Assembly: GCA_902635455.1 (NCBI GenBank) | Contig: CACPNW010000011.1 | Span: 1 to 43,651, forward strand | Source: an uncultured Alphaproteobacteria bacterium | GTDB lineage: Bacteria; Pseudomonadota; Alphaproteobacteria; HIMB59; GCA-002718135 | Length of the DNA: 43,651 bases | Reading direction: 5' to 3' | Part shown: one piece after another, positions 19,980 through 30,371 of the stretch | Numbering within the stretch: position 1 is the first letter of the stretch | How the letters are laid out: each line of letters starts with the position of its first letter | Program-made: the position numbers and the translations under genes | The notes under the pieces: generated by a model | The model's database searches: none | What the model saw: only the letters and a program-made list of their open reading frames with translations | Told to the model about the DNA's origin: nothing

Positions 19980-22179
19980 TATTCATCAAGAAAAGTTTTA
20001 AGTTTCCTTGCTCTTGTAGGGTGTTTTAATTTTCTTAATGCTTTAGCCTCAATTTGCCTAATTCGTTCACGCGTTACACTAAATTGTTGCCCTACTTCTT
20101 CTAATGTATGGTCACTATTCATACCAATACCAAAACGCATACGTAAAACTCTTTCTTCTCTAGGAGTTAATGAGGAAAGTATTCGTGTGGTTGTATCTCT
20201 TAAAGAACTTTTAACAGCTGCTTCTATTGGTATAAGCGCATTCTTATCTTCAATAAAATCTCCAAGTGAGCTATCATCTTCATCCCCTACAGGAGTTTCT
20301 AAACTTATAGGCTCTTTAGCAATCTTTAAAACTTTTTTAACCTTATCCAAAGGCATTCGCAACCTATCCGCTAATTCATTTGGAGTTGGCTCTCTGCCAA
20401 TTTCAGTCATAATTTGTCTTGTAGTTCTTACAATTTTATTTATTGTTTCAATCATGTGTACAGGTATACGAATAGTTCGCGCTTGATCAGCTATTGATCT
20501 AGTAATTGCTTGCCTTATCCACCAGGTAGCATAAGTGGAAAATTTATAACCTCTTCTATATTCAAATTTATCAACAGCCTTCATTAAGCCTATGTTTCCT
20601 TCTTGGATTAAATCTAAAAATTGCAGACCTCTATTTGTATATTTCTTTGCTATTGAAATCACTAGTCTTAGATTTGATTCAATCATTTCCTTTTTTGCTC
20701 TATTTGCTGATCTTTCACCTTGTTGTACTGTACCAACTATGCGTCTAAATTCAGAAAGAGGCAATTCACAAGCAAGTTGAATTTCTTTTATTTCATCAAT
20801 TAATTTATTAATCTCAATGTGGTTTTTATTAATAAATTTTTCCCAGTTTTTGTCTTTTAAAGACAGTAAAGATTGTATCCAGTTTTTTTCAAAATTAAAA
20901 TTAATGTATTGTTCTATAAAATTTTCTCTAGGAACTCCTGAATTCATTGCTAAACGCAACATTCTTCCTTCACGAACTAATAATTTTTTATTTAACTCAT
21001 ATAGGGACTCCATCAATGCTTCAATAGTAGTTGAATTAAAGTGAACCTCTTTCATTGCAACTACCATTTCTTTTTGAATTTTTTTGTATTTTTTCTCTAT
21101 TGCTAAATATTTTTTTTCATCTTTTTTATTAGCATTAATAAGTTCTTGACTGTTTTTTTGGAGTTTTTTAAATAATTTAGTTATTTCATCAAAATCATTT
21201 AAAACTCTTGGTTTTAGTTTTTCCTCCATTGCAGCAAGAGAAACATTTAAACCCTCTTCTTCATCTTCTTCTTCAGAATTTTTTTGCTCTTGACTTTCTT
21301 CATTAGATTCATTTTTAGATTCTTTTTTTGGTTTTTTTTCTTCTTTTTTTTCTTCTTTAGCTCCTTCAATTAACTTCAAAGTATCATCTAATTTATTATC
21401 AGAAATATCAGACATGTCATAAGTTGCTTCAAGATCCACAATATCTCTAAGGAGCATTGTTCCATCTTTAATAGAGTCTTTCCAATTAATAATAGAATGT
21501 ATTGTCATTGGGCTTTCACAAATAGCGCCTATCATTTTTTCTCTTCCTGCTTCTATTCGTTTAGCTATTGCAATTTCTCCTTCTCTACTTAATAATTCAA
21601 CAGCACCCATATCTCTGAGGTAAAGTCTTACTGGATCATCGGTCTTGCCTGCCTGTTTTTTTTCTTCATCTTCACCATCTTCTTCAGATTTTTTTTGCTC
21701 TTCTTTTGCAGCTTTTATTAATTCTGCCGCCTCTTCTTCTTTAAGAATTGTAATTTTATTTAATTTAAGTTTTTCAACTACTTTATTAACGTTTTCTTCA
21801 TTTCTTAATTTTTTAGGTATACCTTTTTCAATAATTTTAAAGGTATAAATACCATCTACTTTATATTTTGTAATTAACTTAGATATAATTTCTTGAATAT
21901 GATCATCAAAATTAATTTCTTTTTTTAATTTCTTTTTTACAACTTTAGTAGGTTTAATTTTTTGTTTTTTTAATTTATTTAGTTCTGTTGATGATTTTTT
22001 AGCAACCTTTTTTTTAGATATATTTTTTTTGATAAAGATTTTTTTTTCTTGATATTAGTTAAATTTTTTTTCTTTTTTGGGGTTTTTTTCTTAATTATTT
22101 TTTTTTTAATTTTTGATTTACTTTTAATACTTTTCTTTTTGAGAATTTTTTTCTTTTGATTTTTCTTTTTTTTAGGCAT
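19979..22179 (-). CDS. rpoD: RNA polymerase primary sigma factor RpoD (N-terminus split by a frame change)
   Basis: This is the housekeeping sigma-70 factor. Regions 1.2 to 4.2 are intact: [22 protein letters not shown] (1.2), the acidic and helical insert of alphaproteobacterial Rpo[29 protein letters not shown] (2.1-2.2), the [14 protein letters not shown] motif (2.3-2.4), RIPVHMIET (3.0) and the helix-turn-helix [20 protein letters not shown] (4.2). This frame stays open back to a TAA at 22055-22057, but no ATG, GTG or TTG occurs upstream of 21610. Starting at 21610 would cut off region 1.1 and part of 1.2. A Lys-rich 66-codon frame starting at ATG 22179, which overlaps the dnaG stop by 8 bases, supplies the missing start in another frame. 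A -1 shift (or one extra A) between 22054 and 21979 joins them into about 733 residues. Confidence 0.9.
21979..22179 (-). other. N-terminal reading frame of rpoD and frame-change window
   Basis: This 66-codon frame is about half lysine (32 of 66), starts MPKKKKNQ and ends at a TAA at 21979-21981. Its ATG lies within the dnaG stop region, the kind of coupling seen between yqeY and dnaG. The main rpoD frame opens at 22054, so both frames are open for 76 bases. That window holds three A-runs on the coding strand: A9 at 22039-22047, A8 at 22023-22030 and A8 at 22008-22015. The last is read AAA AAA AGG in the first frame, and a one-base backward slip gives AAG GTT GCT, which is the main frame. The window therefore has the features of a slippage site or a homopolymer indel. 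Confidence 0.75.
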
Positions 22180-23917
22180 TGTACTCTTCTTTTAAAATCT
22201 CAGTATTAATTCTTTGAAGTTCTTCCCAATTTAAGGAATTTGCTTCAGATACAAACGTATCTAGGCTTTTATTTATTTTTTTCAATTTTAAAAGCCTTGT
22301 ATTTAAATTTTTTACAGAATCTTGTACTTCTAATAACACTTTTTCAGATCCATAGTTACTGTCAGAATAAGGAAAAAGTTGAGTTATTTCATTATCAAGG
22401 CTCTTCTTTAATATAATTAGGAAATCTTTATTTTTACAATTTTGCAAAATTTGATCCTTGTTTTGAACAAGAACTTCCATTTCTGAAAGATAATCCAAAA
22501 GATCAATATGAGTAATATCTAAAAAATTTGCTTCTTTAAGTATTTTAATAATATCAGACCTAAGCTTATCATGATTTAAAATTGTTGCAAAAAATGAATT
22601 AACTTGTTTTTCTATCAGAGGAGATGCTTTGGGTGGTGTTAAATTATTTTTATTTTCATTTTTTCTATTTTTTATTTTTTGAAAAAATAAACTTTTAAAT
22701 TCATTTCTATAAAAATATTGGATTTTTTTATCTTTAATTGTTGATACTATATCATCGAGGTATTTATCAAAAACAATTTTTTCATCTGCTTCTTGTAATT
22801 TTAATGTTTGGCTAGATTGCTCAAATACAAAATTAACTAATTGAATTGGTTTTTTAAGAATCTTAAGAAGTTCTTTAAAATTAAATTTTTCTAAAAAACT
22901 ATCTGGATCTAAACCATTTGGCAATCTAATAAACTGAAGAAATTTATTAGGTTGTAGTAATGGCAATGACATTATGGCTGTTTTATATGAAGCTCTTAAT
23001 CCTGCACCATCTCCATCAAACATTATAGTAGGTTTGTCTGCATATCTCCAAGCTTGAAATAATTGATCTTCTGTTAGAGCAGTGCCTAATGGAGCTACAA
23101 TACTATTAACTCCATTTTGATGTAAAGTTATTACATCCATATATCCTTCACAAATTAAAATACTATTTTTTTTCCTTGCGTGATTTTTTGCTTTTTCTAA
23201 ATTATAAAGTAGATATCTTTTTTGAAAAAATCGGCTTTCTGGAGAATTTATATATTTGGGATTTGATTCATCCAAGACACGACCACCAAAACCGACAATT
23301 TTTCCTTGTAGATTGGAAATTGGGAAAATTAAACGTTTATAAAAAAAATCTTTGATTTTTTTATTTTTATCATATTTCACAACATTACTTTTTAATAAGT
23401 CATCATCTGCAAATGAATGATCTTTTAAATATTTATAAAGATTGTTGTTTTTGTTGAATGAATAGCCCAATCTAAAATTTTTAATTGTTTCTATATTAAT
23501 GTTTCTTGATTCTAGATATTCAGTGCATAAATTTTTTTCATCATGCAAATTTCTCTCAAACCATTTAGTTGAGAGTTCTAAAATTTTATAAACATTTTCA
23601 TCTTTTGATGAAGTTTTAAACTCTTTAAAGTCTATATTTACACCAGCCCTTTTGCTTAGCTCTTTTACAGCATCTAAAAATGAGTAATTATACAAATCAG
23701 TATATAGAGAAAAAATATCACCTTTAGCGCCACAACCAAAACAATAGTAAGAACCTAGGTCATCATTAATCTTACATGATGGTGTTTTTTCATCATGAAA
23801 CAAGCAACAGCACCAAGAGTCTTTTCCCTTTTTAACTATTTTTGTTTTTTTTTCTATTTCAGTAGAAAGCGGTATTTTTGATTTTATTGTATCAAGATCG
23901 TGTTTAGAAAATGCCAT
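22172..23917 (-). CDS. dnaG: DNA primase DnaG
   Basis: DnaG makes RNA primers for replication. The 581-residue protein has the N-terminal CHC2 zinc ribbon (Cys38, His41, Cys59, Cys62 in CLFHDEKTPS and CFGCG). The catalytic core follows (RLIFPISNLQGKIVGFGGR), with the TOPRIM domain in ILICEGYMDVITLHQNG and IMFDGDGAGLRA. The C-terminal helicase-interaction region is weakly conserved, ending NWEELQRINTEILKEE. The gene lies in the yqeY-dnaG-rpoD arrangement, with its ATG overlapping the yqeY stop (TAATG). Its own stop overlaps by 8 bases the ATG of the N-terminal rpoD frame. Identification is firm. Confidence 0.97.
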   Translation of the reverse strand: MAFSKHDLDTIKSKIPLSTEIEKKTKIVKKGKDSWCCCLFHDEKTPSCKINDDLGSYYCFGCGAKGDIFSLYTDLYNYSFLDAVKELSKRAGVNIDFKEFKTSSKDENVYKILELSTKWFERNLHDEKNLCTEYLESRNINIETIKNFRLGYSFNKNNNLYKYLKDHSFADDDLLKSNVVKYDKNKKIKDFFYKRLIFPISNLQGKIVGFGGRVLDESNPKYINSPESRFFQKRYLLYNLEKAKNHARKKNSILICEGYMDVITLHQNGVNSIVAPLGTALTEDQLFQAWRYADKPTIMFDGDGAGLRASYKTAIMSLPLLQPNKFLQFIRLPNGLDPDSFLEKFNFKELLKILKKPIQLVNFVFEQSSQTLKLQEADEKIVFDKYLDDIVSTIKDKKIQYFYRNEFKSLFFQKIKNRKNENKNNLTPPKASPLIEKQVNSFFATILNHDKLRSDIIKILKEANFLDITHIDLLDYLSEMEVLVQNKDQILQNCKNKDFLIILKKSLDNEITQLFPYSDSNYGSEKVLLEVQDSVKNLNTRLLKLKKINKSLDTFVSEANSLNWEELQRINTEILKEEYNA

Positions 23918-24378
23918 TAACTAGAAAGCTTTGATTTAGCGATTTTACCTGCTAAACCCATATCAATTTGACCAGAATAATCAGATTTTAAAAAACCCAT
24001 TAATTTTCCCATATCTTTTAAAGAATTAATATTATTTGTTTTAATTATAGTATCTATTATTTCCTCAGTTTCTTTCTCATTTTTTTGTAGGGGTAAAAAA
24101 CCTTTTATTATTTCTATTTCTTCCTTTTCTTTTTCAATTAAGTCATTCCGATTCGCTTTTTTAAAAGAATCTATAGAGTCATTTCTTTGTTTTATTAAGC
24201 TTTGAAGCAAAGTCATAATTTGAGCTTCCTTTATTCCATCATCTATACCAGAAGTTCGAGCCTCAATATCTTTATCTTTGATAGAACTTTTAACTAATCT
24301 TAAAGTATTTGTTATATTGGGTTTTTTTTCCAATATTGATTTCTTATATTCTTTTTCTATTTTTTCACGTATGCTCAT
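23917..24378 (-). CDS. yqeY: GatB/YqeY-domain protein
   Basis: This 153-residue protein carries the YqeY domain, which resembles the tRNA-binding tail of the GatB subunit of aspartyl/glutamyl-tRNA amidotransferase. Typical features are an N-terminal helix with KPNITNTLRLVKSSIKDKDIEAR, the IMTLLQSLIKQRNDSIDSFKKANR helix and the tail GKLMGFLKSDYSGQIDMGLAGKIAKSKL. It is the first gene of the yqeY-dnaG-rpoD block, an arrangement common in alphaproteobacteria. Its precise biochemical role is not established, and a part in tRNA-dependent amidation is often assumed. It is divergent from carA with 127 bases between, which must hold promoters for both directions. Confidence 0.9.
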   Translation of the reverse strand: MSIREKIEKEYKKSILEKKPNITNTLRLVKSSIKDKDIEARTSGIDDGIKEAQIMTLLQSLIKQRNDSIDSFKKANRNDLIEKEKEEIEIIKGFLPLQKNEKETEEIIDTIIKTNNINSLKDMGKLMGFLKSDYSGQIDMGLAGKIAKSKLSS

Positions 24379-24505
24379 TATTTATTTCCACAGAATCGAT
24401 ATATTAATATCAAAATAACTAATATAATGGTTATTAATAATTTCAACTAATCCTTGACTAAGGTTTTCAAAAAATCTAGTAAACCTGCAGTTTGCTTCAC
24501 ATAAA

Positions 24506-25687
24506 ATGCTAAAAGAAAAAGAGAGCTATCCACAACTAAAATCTCCTACAGCTGCTCTCATTTTAGAAAATGGTGAAACCTTTTGGGGTCATGGATTAGG
24601 GCCTTTGAAAGGTAGTATTGGAGAACTATGCTTTAATACATCACAAACTGGGTATCAGGAGGCTCTTACTGATCCTTCCTATGCTAAACAGATAATTACA
24701 TTTACTTTCCCCCATATTGGCATTGTAGGTACTAATGATGATGATTTGGAATCAAAAGGTATTTATGCATCAGGTTGCGTCATTAACCAACCTCCTTCTT
24801 CTTACTCGAATTGGAGAGCAGAAAATGATTTAGATTTTTTTTTTAAAAAAAATAATGTACCCTGTATTTATAACATTGATACTCGCCAAATAACCAAAAA
24901 ACTAACTAAAAAAGGTGCTTTAAAAGCTGCAATCGTTCACTTTGGAAATAATATAGAAAAACTTAAATTGTTAAAAAATAAATTAAATAGCTGGTCAGGT
25001 TTACAAAATCTAGATGTTGCTTCAATAGTTTCTACCAAAAAAAATTATTTATGGAATAAAACAATATGGAGTGCAAATCTAAAAAATTCTAAAAAACAAA
25101 AATTAAATAAATATTCAATTGCTTGTTTTGATTTTGGTATAAAACAAAATATATTAAGAAATTTAGTTAATTTAAATCTTAAGCCTACAGTTGTGAATGC
25201 TAAAAGTTCTTTTGAAGATATTTTATCTTTAAAACCTGATGGTATATTTCTATCTAACGGTCCAGGTGATCCTTTTGCAACTGGTGAATATGCTATACCT
25301 GTAATAAAAAAATTAATAAAACATAAGATCCCAATATTTGGTATATGTCTGGGGCATCAAATATTAAGCCTAGCCTTAGGTGCTAAAACTAAAAAAATGT
25401 TCCAAGGCCATAGGGGCTGCAATCATCCTGTAAAAAATTTATTAACTTCTGAAGTCGAAATTACTTCTCAAAACCATGGCTTTGAAGTTGATAGAAATAG
25501 TTTTACAAATCAAATAACTGAAACCCATATTTCTTTATTTGATGGTTCTAATGAAGGTATTGAGCATAAGGAATTACCAGTTTTTAGTGTCCAATATCAC
25601 CCTGAAGCAAGTCCTGGTCCACATGACAGTCATTATCTTTTTAAAAAATTTTATAAAATAATATCAACAAATGCCAAAAAGAACTGA
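24506..25687 (+). CDS. carA: Carbamoyl-phosphate synthase, glutamine-dependent small subunit CarA
   Basis: CarA hydrolyses glutamine and channels ammonia to CarB for carbamoyl phosphate, used in arginine and pyrimidine synthesis. The 393-residue protein has the N-terminal small-chain domain ([36 protein letters not shown]) and a C-terminal class I glutamine amidotransferase domain. The nucleophile is Cys281 in GICLGHQ. The catalytic His/Glu pair is in [12 protein letters not shown], and the family SNGPGDP loop is present. The last 17 bases overlap the carB start, so the two subunits are translationally coupled. The gene heads a plus-strand block running through trxB. No UTP- or arginine-responsive attenuator is visible in the short leader. 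Confidence 0.97.
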   Translation: MLKEKESYPQLKSPTAALILENGETFWGHGLGPLKGSIGELCFNTSQTGYQEALTDPSYAKQIITFTFPHIGIVGTNDDDLESKGIYASGCVINQPPSSYSNWRAENDLDFFFKKNNVPCIYNIDTRQITKKLTKKGALKAAIVHFGNNIEKLKLLKNKLNSWSGLQNLDVASIVSTKKNYLWNKTIWSANLKNSKKQKLNKYSIACFDFGIKQNILRNLVNLNLKPTVVNAKSSFEDILSLKPDGIFLSNGPGDPFATGEYAIPVIKKLIKHKIPIFGICLGHQILSLALGAKTKKMFQGHRGCNHPVKNLLTSEVEITSQNHGFEVDRNSFTNQITETHISLFDGSNEGIEHKELPVFSVQYHPEASPGPHDSHYLFKKFYKIISTNAKKN

Positions 25688-28600
25688 TATTAAAAAAATA
25701 TTAATTATAGGTGCTGGCCCTATTGTTATTGGTCAAGCTTGTGAGTTTGACTATTCAGGTGCTCAAGCTTGTAAATCTCTTAAAGAAGAAGGTTATGAAA
25801 TTGTCTTGATAAATTCTAATCCAGCAACAATTATGACAGATCCAGAATTAGCTCACAAAACATATATTGAGCCAATAACAACGAAATTTGTTGAAGAAAT
25901 AATAAAAAAAGAAAATCCTGATGCATTGTTGCCAACCATGGGGGGTCAAACGGCTCTTAACGTTTCTATGGAGCTTTTTAAAGAAGGTATATTAAGTAAG
26001 TATAATGTCACAATGATAGGTGCAAATCCTCAAGCAATTGAACTTGCTGAAGATAGGCAAAAATTTAAAGATGCAATGAAAGAAATAGGTCTAAAATGCC
26101 CTAAAAGCATTATTGTAGATAATATTGATGAAGCTGAAAAAGTAAAAAATGAACTAAAACTTCCACTTGTTATAAGACCAAGTTTTACTTTAGGAGGAAC
26201 TGGTGGAGGCGTTGCTTATTCTAAAGATGAGTTTAATCAAATGGCTGTTAGGGGATTAAAAGCAAGTCCAACAAATCAAATTTTGATAGAAAAATCAGTT
26301 GCAGGATGGAAAGAATTTGAAATGGAAGTAGTTAGAGACTCAAAAGATAATTGTATAATAATATGTTCAATTGAAAATGTTGATCCTATGGGTGTGCATA
26401 CAGGGGACAGCATTACTATTGCTCCCTCTTTAACACTTACAGATAAAGAATATCAATATCTTAGAGATGCCAGTATCAAAGTTCTAAGAAAAATAGGGGT
26501 TGATACTGGAGGATCAAATGTTCAATTTGCAATAAATCCAAATAATGGAGAAGTAAATGTAATAGAAATGAATCCTCGTGTGAGCCGCTCATCTGCTTTA
26601 GCTTCCAAAGCTACAGGTTTTCCAATTGCAAAAATAGCAGCTAAATTAGCTATAGGATATACGTTAGACGAATTGAAAAATGATATTACCACAACAACGC
26701 CTGCAAGTTTTGAACCAACTATTGATTATGTAGTAACTAAAATCCCTCGATTTACCTTTGAAAAATTTACTGGAACTGACTCTAGTTTGACCACCTCAAT
26801 GAAATCTGTTGGTGAATCAATGAGTATTGGTAGGTCTTTTTTAGAATCTCTGCAAAAAGGATTTGCTTCTTTAGAATATGATCTTGATGGATTTGATTCA
26901 CCTAAAAATATTGTTTTAAATGAAAAAAACATATTAAGCGAATTAAAGGTACAGTCTTCTCAAAGACTTTTAATGATAGGTGAAGCAATTCGCCTTGGAA
27001 AGGAAATAGAAGAAATTCAAAAAATTACTAGTTATGACTTATGGTTTATTAAACAAATCAAATCTCTAATTAATATAGAGTCAATAATAATTAAAAATGA
27101 TTTGAGCTTTGATATTCTTTTACTTGCAAAATCTAATGGTTTTTCTGATAAAAAAATTGCTAAGCTAAAAAAAATTAGTGAGATTGAAGTTCGTAATTTA
27201 AGAAAAAAACTTAAAATAGATCCTGTTTATCGTTTGGTAGATACATGTGCAGGTGAATTTGAATCTAAGACGCCATATTTATATTCAACATATGATTGGA
27301 ACGAAAGTAATTCAAAATTTTGTGAATCATATCCAACTAATAATAAAAAAGTTATTATATTAGGAGGCGGCCCAAATAGGATTGGCCAGGGCATTGAATT
27401 TGATTATTGTTGTGTTCACGCCGTATATGCTTTGAAAGAAAAAGGTATTGAAACAATAATGATTAATTGTAATCCTGAAACTGTTTCAACAGACTATGAT
27501 ACAGCTGATAGGCTGTATTTTGAACCGTTAACTGCTGAAAGCGTTATTGAAATATATAATAAAGAATCAAGTAAAGGTGAGGTTCTAGGAGTTTATGTTC
27601 AGTTTGGCGGACAAACTCCTCTCAAAATTGCAAATGAATTAGAAAAAGAAGGAATAAAAATACTTGGAACTTCAACAGAATCTATAGATTTAGCAGAAGA
27701 TAGAGATAGATTTAGCAAAATTTTAAATTCTCTTAATATTTCACAACCTTTAAATGGGTTTGCAAATAATGTTGAAGAAACTTTAACTATTGCAAAAAAA
27801 ATTAACTTTCCTGTTTTAGTTAGACCCTCTTATGTCTTAGGGGGAAGAGCCATGGAAATCGCCTACAATGAAAATCATCTTAAAAGTTTTGCAAAAAATG
27901 CCATGGAAGTATCCTCAAATAATACTATTTTAGTAGATCAGTATCTTGAAAATGCTATTGAAATTGATGTAGATTTAATAAGAGACTCTGAAGGTGATAT
28001 TTTCATTGCAGGAATTATGGAACATATAGAAGAAGCAGGCATTCATTCAGGAGATAGTGCTTGTTCTTTACCACCCTTTTCAGTTAGCCAGTCAATACAA
28101 AGTTTAATTAAGGAATGGGTGTCAAAAATAGCAAATAAAATAAAAGTTGTAGGATTAATGAATACTCAACTAGCTCTTAAAGATAATAAATTATATGTTC
28201 TTGAGGTTAATCCAAGAGCAAGTAGGACAGTGCCGTTCGTTGCAAAAGCAACTGGCGTACCTATAGCAAAGATAGCTTCTAAAATTATGATAGGTGATAA
28301 ACTAAAAGATCTAATAAATTTAGATTTTGAAAAAAAAATGAATACGTTTAATGTAAAAGAATCAGTTTTCCCTTTTAATAAATTTGATGGTGTTGATTTG
28401 GTTTTAGGTCCTGAGATGAAGTCTACAGGAGAAGTGATGGGAATTGATAATTCTTTTTTATCAGCTTTTATAAAAAGTCAATTAGCAAGCGGTGTTATAT
28501 TACCAAGCAAAGGGAGTGTTTTTCTTTCTATTGATGATGATAATAAAAAAAATATAGTTGAAATGGCAAAAAAACTTTCTACTTTAAAATTTAATATAAT

Positions 28601-28901
28601 TGCAACAAGAGGGACAGCGAATTTTCTAAAAGATCATAAAATTAAAGTAAATGAAATAAATAAGGTTAAAGAAGGAAGTCCTCATGTTGTTGATTCCTTA
28701 ATTTCAAACAAAATACAATTAGTTATTAATACTACCAAAACTCAAGGCTCAATTAGAGATAGCTATAGTATTAGAAGGACTTCTTTAATGTATAATATTC
28801 CATATTATACTACCATAGCAGGTGCTAGGGTTGCAGTTGATGCTATAAGAGTGTTGAAAAATAATCAGCTTAAAGTTAATAATTTACAATCAATTCATTA
28901 A
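25671..28901 (+). CDS. carB: Carbamoyl-phosphate synthase large subunit CarB
   Basis: CarB makes carbamoyl phosphate from bicarbonate, two ATP and CarA-derived ammonia. The 1076-residue length is normal. Two homologous ATP-grasp halves are clear. The first starts near [23 protein letters not shown] and contains [12 protein letters not shown] and [16 protein letters not shown]. The second starts at [21 protein letters not shown] and contains [15 protein letters not shown] and [16 protein letters not shown]. The C-terminal MGS-like allosteric domain (about residue 940 onward) includes [12 protein letters not shown] and ends in a Leu/Asn-rich tail. It overlaps carA by 17 bases and is followed by a 40-base gap before greA. 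Confidence 0.98.
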   Translation: MPKRTDIKKILIIGAGPIVIGQACEFDYSGAQACKSLKEEGYEIVLINSNPATIMTDPELAHKTYIEPITTKFVEEIIKKENPDALLPTMGGQTALNVSMELFKEGILSKYNVTMIGANPQAIELAEDRQKFKDAMKEIGLKCPKSIIVDNIDEAEKVKNELKLPLVIRPSFTLGGTGGGVAYSKDEFNQMAVRGLKASPTNQILIEKSVAGWKEFEMEVVRDSKDNCIIICSIENVDPMGVHTGDSITIAPSLTLTDKEYQYLRDASIKVLRKIGVDTGGSNVQFAINPNNGEVNVIEMNPRVSRSSALASKATGFPIAKIAAKLAIGYTLDELKNDITTTTPASFEPTIDYVVTKIPRFTFEKFTGTDSSLTTSMKSVGESMSIGRSFLESLQKGFASLEYDLDGFDSPKNIVLNEKNILSELKVQSSQRLLMIGEAIRLGKEIEEIQKITSYDLWFIKQIKSLINIESIIIKNDLSFDILLLAKSNGFSDKKIAKLKKISEIEVRNLRKKLKIDPVYRLVDTCAGEFESKTPYLYSTYDWNESNSKFCESYPTNNKKVIILGGGPNRIGQGIEFDYCCVHAVYALKEKGIETIMINCNPETVSTDYDTADRLYFEPLTAESVIEIYNKESSKGEVLGVYVQFGGQTPLKIANELEKEGIKILGTSTESIDLAEDRDRFSKILNSLNISQPLNGFANNVEETLTIAKKINFPVLVRPSYVLGGRAMEIAYNENHLKSFAKNAMEVSSNNTILVDQYLENAIEIDVDLIRDSEGDIFIAGIMEHIEEAGIHSGDSACSLPPFSVSQSIQSLIKEWVSKIANKIKVVGLMNTQLALKDNKLYVLEVNPRASRTVPFVAKATGVPIAKIASKIMIGDKLKDLINLDFEKKMNTFNVKESVFPFNKFDGVDLVLGPEMKSTGEVMGIDNSFLSAFIKSQLASGVILPSKGSVFLSIDDDNKKNIVEMAKKLSTLKFNIIATRGTANFLKDHKIKVNEINKVKEGSPHVVDSLISNKIQLVINTTKTQGSIRDSYSIRRTSLMYNIPYYTTIAGARVAVDAIRVLKNNQLKVNNLQSIH

Positions 28902-28941
28902 TTTTATTGACTTTAAAATTAAATAAATCATCATACTTTAT

Positions 28942-29415
28942 ATGAATAAAATACCAATGACTTCACAAGGATATGACAGTTTGCAAGTAGAGCTAAAAAA
29001 GCTTATTAATGAGGATAGGCCCAATATAATTAGTGCTATAGCAGAAGCCAGAAGTCATGGTGATCTTTCAGAAAATGCTGAATATCAATATGCAAAAGAA
29101 CAACAAAGTTTAATAGAAGGTAAAATAGCTGATCTTGAAAGCATGATGAGTCATGCAGAGATAATTGATGTTAAGTCGATTTCAGGTAAAGAAATAAAAT
29201 TTGGAGCAACAGTAGAAATTCAAGATGAGGAAAAAGGTAAAAAATCAACGTACCAAATTGTGGGCGAGTATGAATCTGATATAGAAAATAAAAAACTTTC
29301 AGTTAATAGTCCTTTGGCAAGAGGTTTAATTGGTAAAATTAAAGGAGATGTTGTTGAAATAAATAGTCCAAAAGGAACAAAAACATACACTATTCTACTT
29401 GTTAAATTCATTTGA
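28942..29415 (+). CDS. greA: Transcription elongation factor GreA
   Basis: GreA rescues backtracked RNA polymerase by stimulating transcript cleavage. The 157-residue protein has the N-terminal antiparallel coiled coil. Its tip lies around DLSENAEYQYAKEQQ, including the conserved acidic DxxE-like pair that supports Mg2+ in the polymerase active site. The C-terminal FKBP-like domain includes FGATVEIQDEEKGKK, SVNSPLARGLIGK and GDVVEINSPKGTKTYTIL. Position after carB is common in alphaproteobacteria. The stop overlaps the TTG start of the next gene (TTGA), so that gene is probably translated by re-initiation. Confidence 0.96.
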   Translation: MNKIPMTSQGYDSLQVELKKLINEDRPNIISAIAEARSHGDLSENAEYQYAKEQQSLIEGKIADLESMMSHAEIIDVKSISGKEIKFGATVEIQDEEKGKKSTYQIVGEYESDIENKKLSVNSPLARGLIGKIKGDVVEINSPKGTKTYTILLVKFI

Positions 29416-30371
29416 ACATTACTAATTATAAAATTTGGACTTTAACAGATGGTTCTGAAGGAATGGTTAGTCAAGTTTTAGGACTTGCCAAAGAATTTAG
29501 TGATGAAATATTAGAGATAAAAACAAATCTATATTTCCCATGGTCTTTTTTGCAACCTGGAATTTTACCTATAAACAAATGGACGTTTAAAAATAATTTA
29601 CCTATTGAAGATAAACCAAATTTAGTAATCAGTTGTGGAAGGAAGAGTGTTTATCTCTCAATATTTTTAAAAAAAAAATATAATGATATTATTAATATAC
29701 ATATTCAAAATCCTAAAATTTCATTTGATAATTTCAATTATATAGTTGCCCCTAATCATGATATGATTTCAGGTAAAAATGTAATTAATTCTATTGGAGC
29801 TTTGCACAAATTTTCACCTACAATAATTACAAATACAAAAGATATTAAAAATTTGCCATCTAAAAACTTAATATCGTGTATAATTGGTGGGCAAAATAAT
29901 CATTATAATTTTGGACCAAAAGAAGCTGAAAGCTTATGTAAGAAATTGTTAGATTTAAAAAAACATAATCCAGAAATTAATTTGCTAATTATATCTTCTA
30001 GAAGAACAGAAAGTTCTATTAAAATAATTATAAAAAATAAATTAGGAGAAATCTCAAATTTATGGCTTGGTGAGGGCTACAACCCATATGTTTTTTCGCT
30101 AAAGTATTCTAGCCACTTTATACTAACTTCTGACTCAACCTCTATGATTTCCGAATCAGCAATAACAGGAAAACCTATTTACATACATCATTTGCCTTAT
30201 AAGAGAATAAGTAAAAGACTAGAAAGCTTTCACAATGAGTTCAGAATGCTAAATATAACAAGAGATTTTGTATTTACAAAAAGTCTTTCAAATTGGACTT
30301 ATAACCCTTTAAATGAATCCAAAAGAATTTCTGGAATAATAAAAGAAAGAATTATAGAAGATAGTAAATGA
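29412..30371 (+). CDS. ELM1-like protein (DUF1022 family), role unclear
   Basis: This belongs to the bacterial relatives of the plant mitochondrial-fission factor ELM1, which look like GT-B-fold glycosyltransferases. The 319-residue protein has the family N-terminus (IWTLTDGSEGMVSQVLGLA), a mid region with LVISCGRKSVYLSIFLK and IIGGQNNHYNFG, and a late SDSTSMISESAITGKPIYIHHLP that resembles a sugar-nucleotide-binding loop. The start is TTG at 29412, overlapping the greA stop. No nearby ATG keeps the conserved N-terminus. No signal peptide is seen. In other alphaproteobacteria this family often lies near greA/trxB or lipid A genes, and its biochemical function is not established. The next gene overlaps it by 4 bases. 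Confidence 0.8.
   Translation: MNITNYKIWTLTDGSEGMVSQVLGLAKEFSDEILEIKTNLYFPWSFLQPGILPINKWTFKNNLPIEDKPNLVISCGRKSVYLSIFLKKKYNDIINIHIQNPKISFDNFNYIVAPNHDMISGKNVINSIGALHKFSPTIITNTKDIKNLPSKNLISCIIGGQNNHYNFGPKEAESLCKKLLDLKKHNPEINLLIISSRRTESSIKIIIKNKLGEISNLWLGEGYNPYVFSLKYSSHFILTSDSTSMISESAITGKPIYIHHLPYKRISKRLESFHNEFRMLNITRDFVFTKSLSNWTYNPLNESKRISGIIKERIIEDSK

Noticed and set aside
24454-24482. TTGACT with a TAGTAA 17 bases later as the carA promoter
   Set aside because: The -35 is good but the -10 is a weak match, and the transcript leader would be under 25 bases. Not strong enough to list.
28907-28937. TTGACT followed 19 bases later by CATACT as a greA promoter
   Set aside because: Spacing is too long and the -10 match is poor. 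Read-through from carB is as likely.
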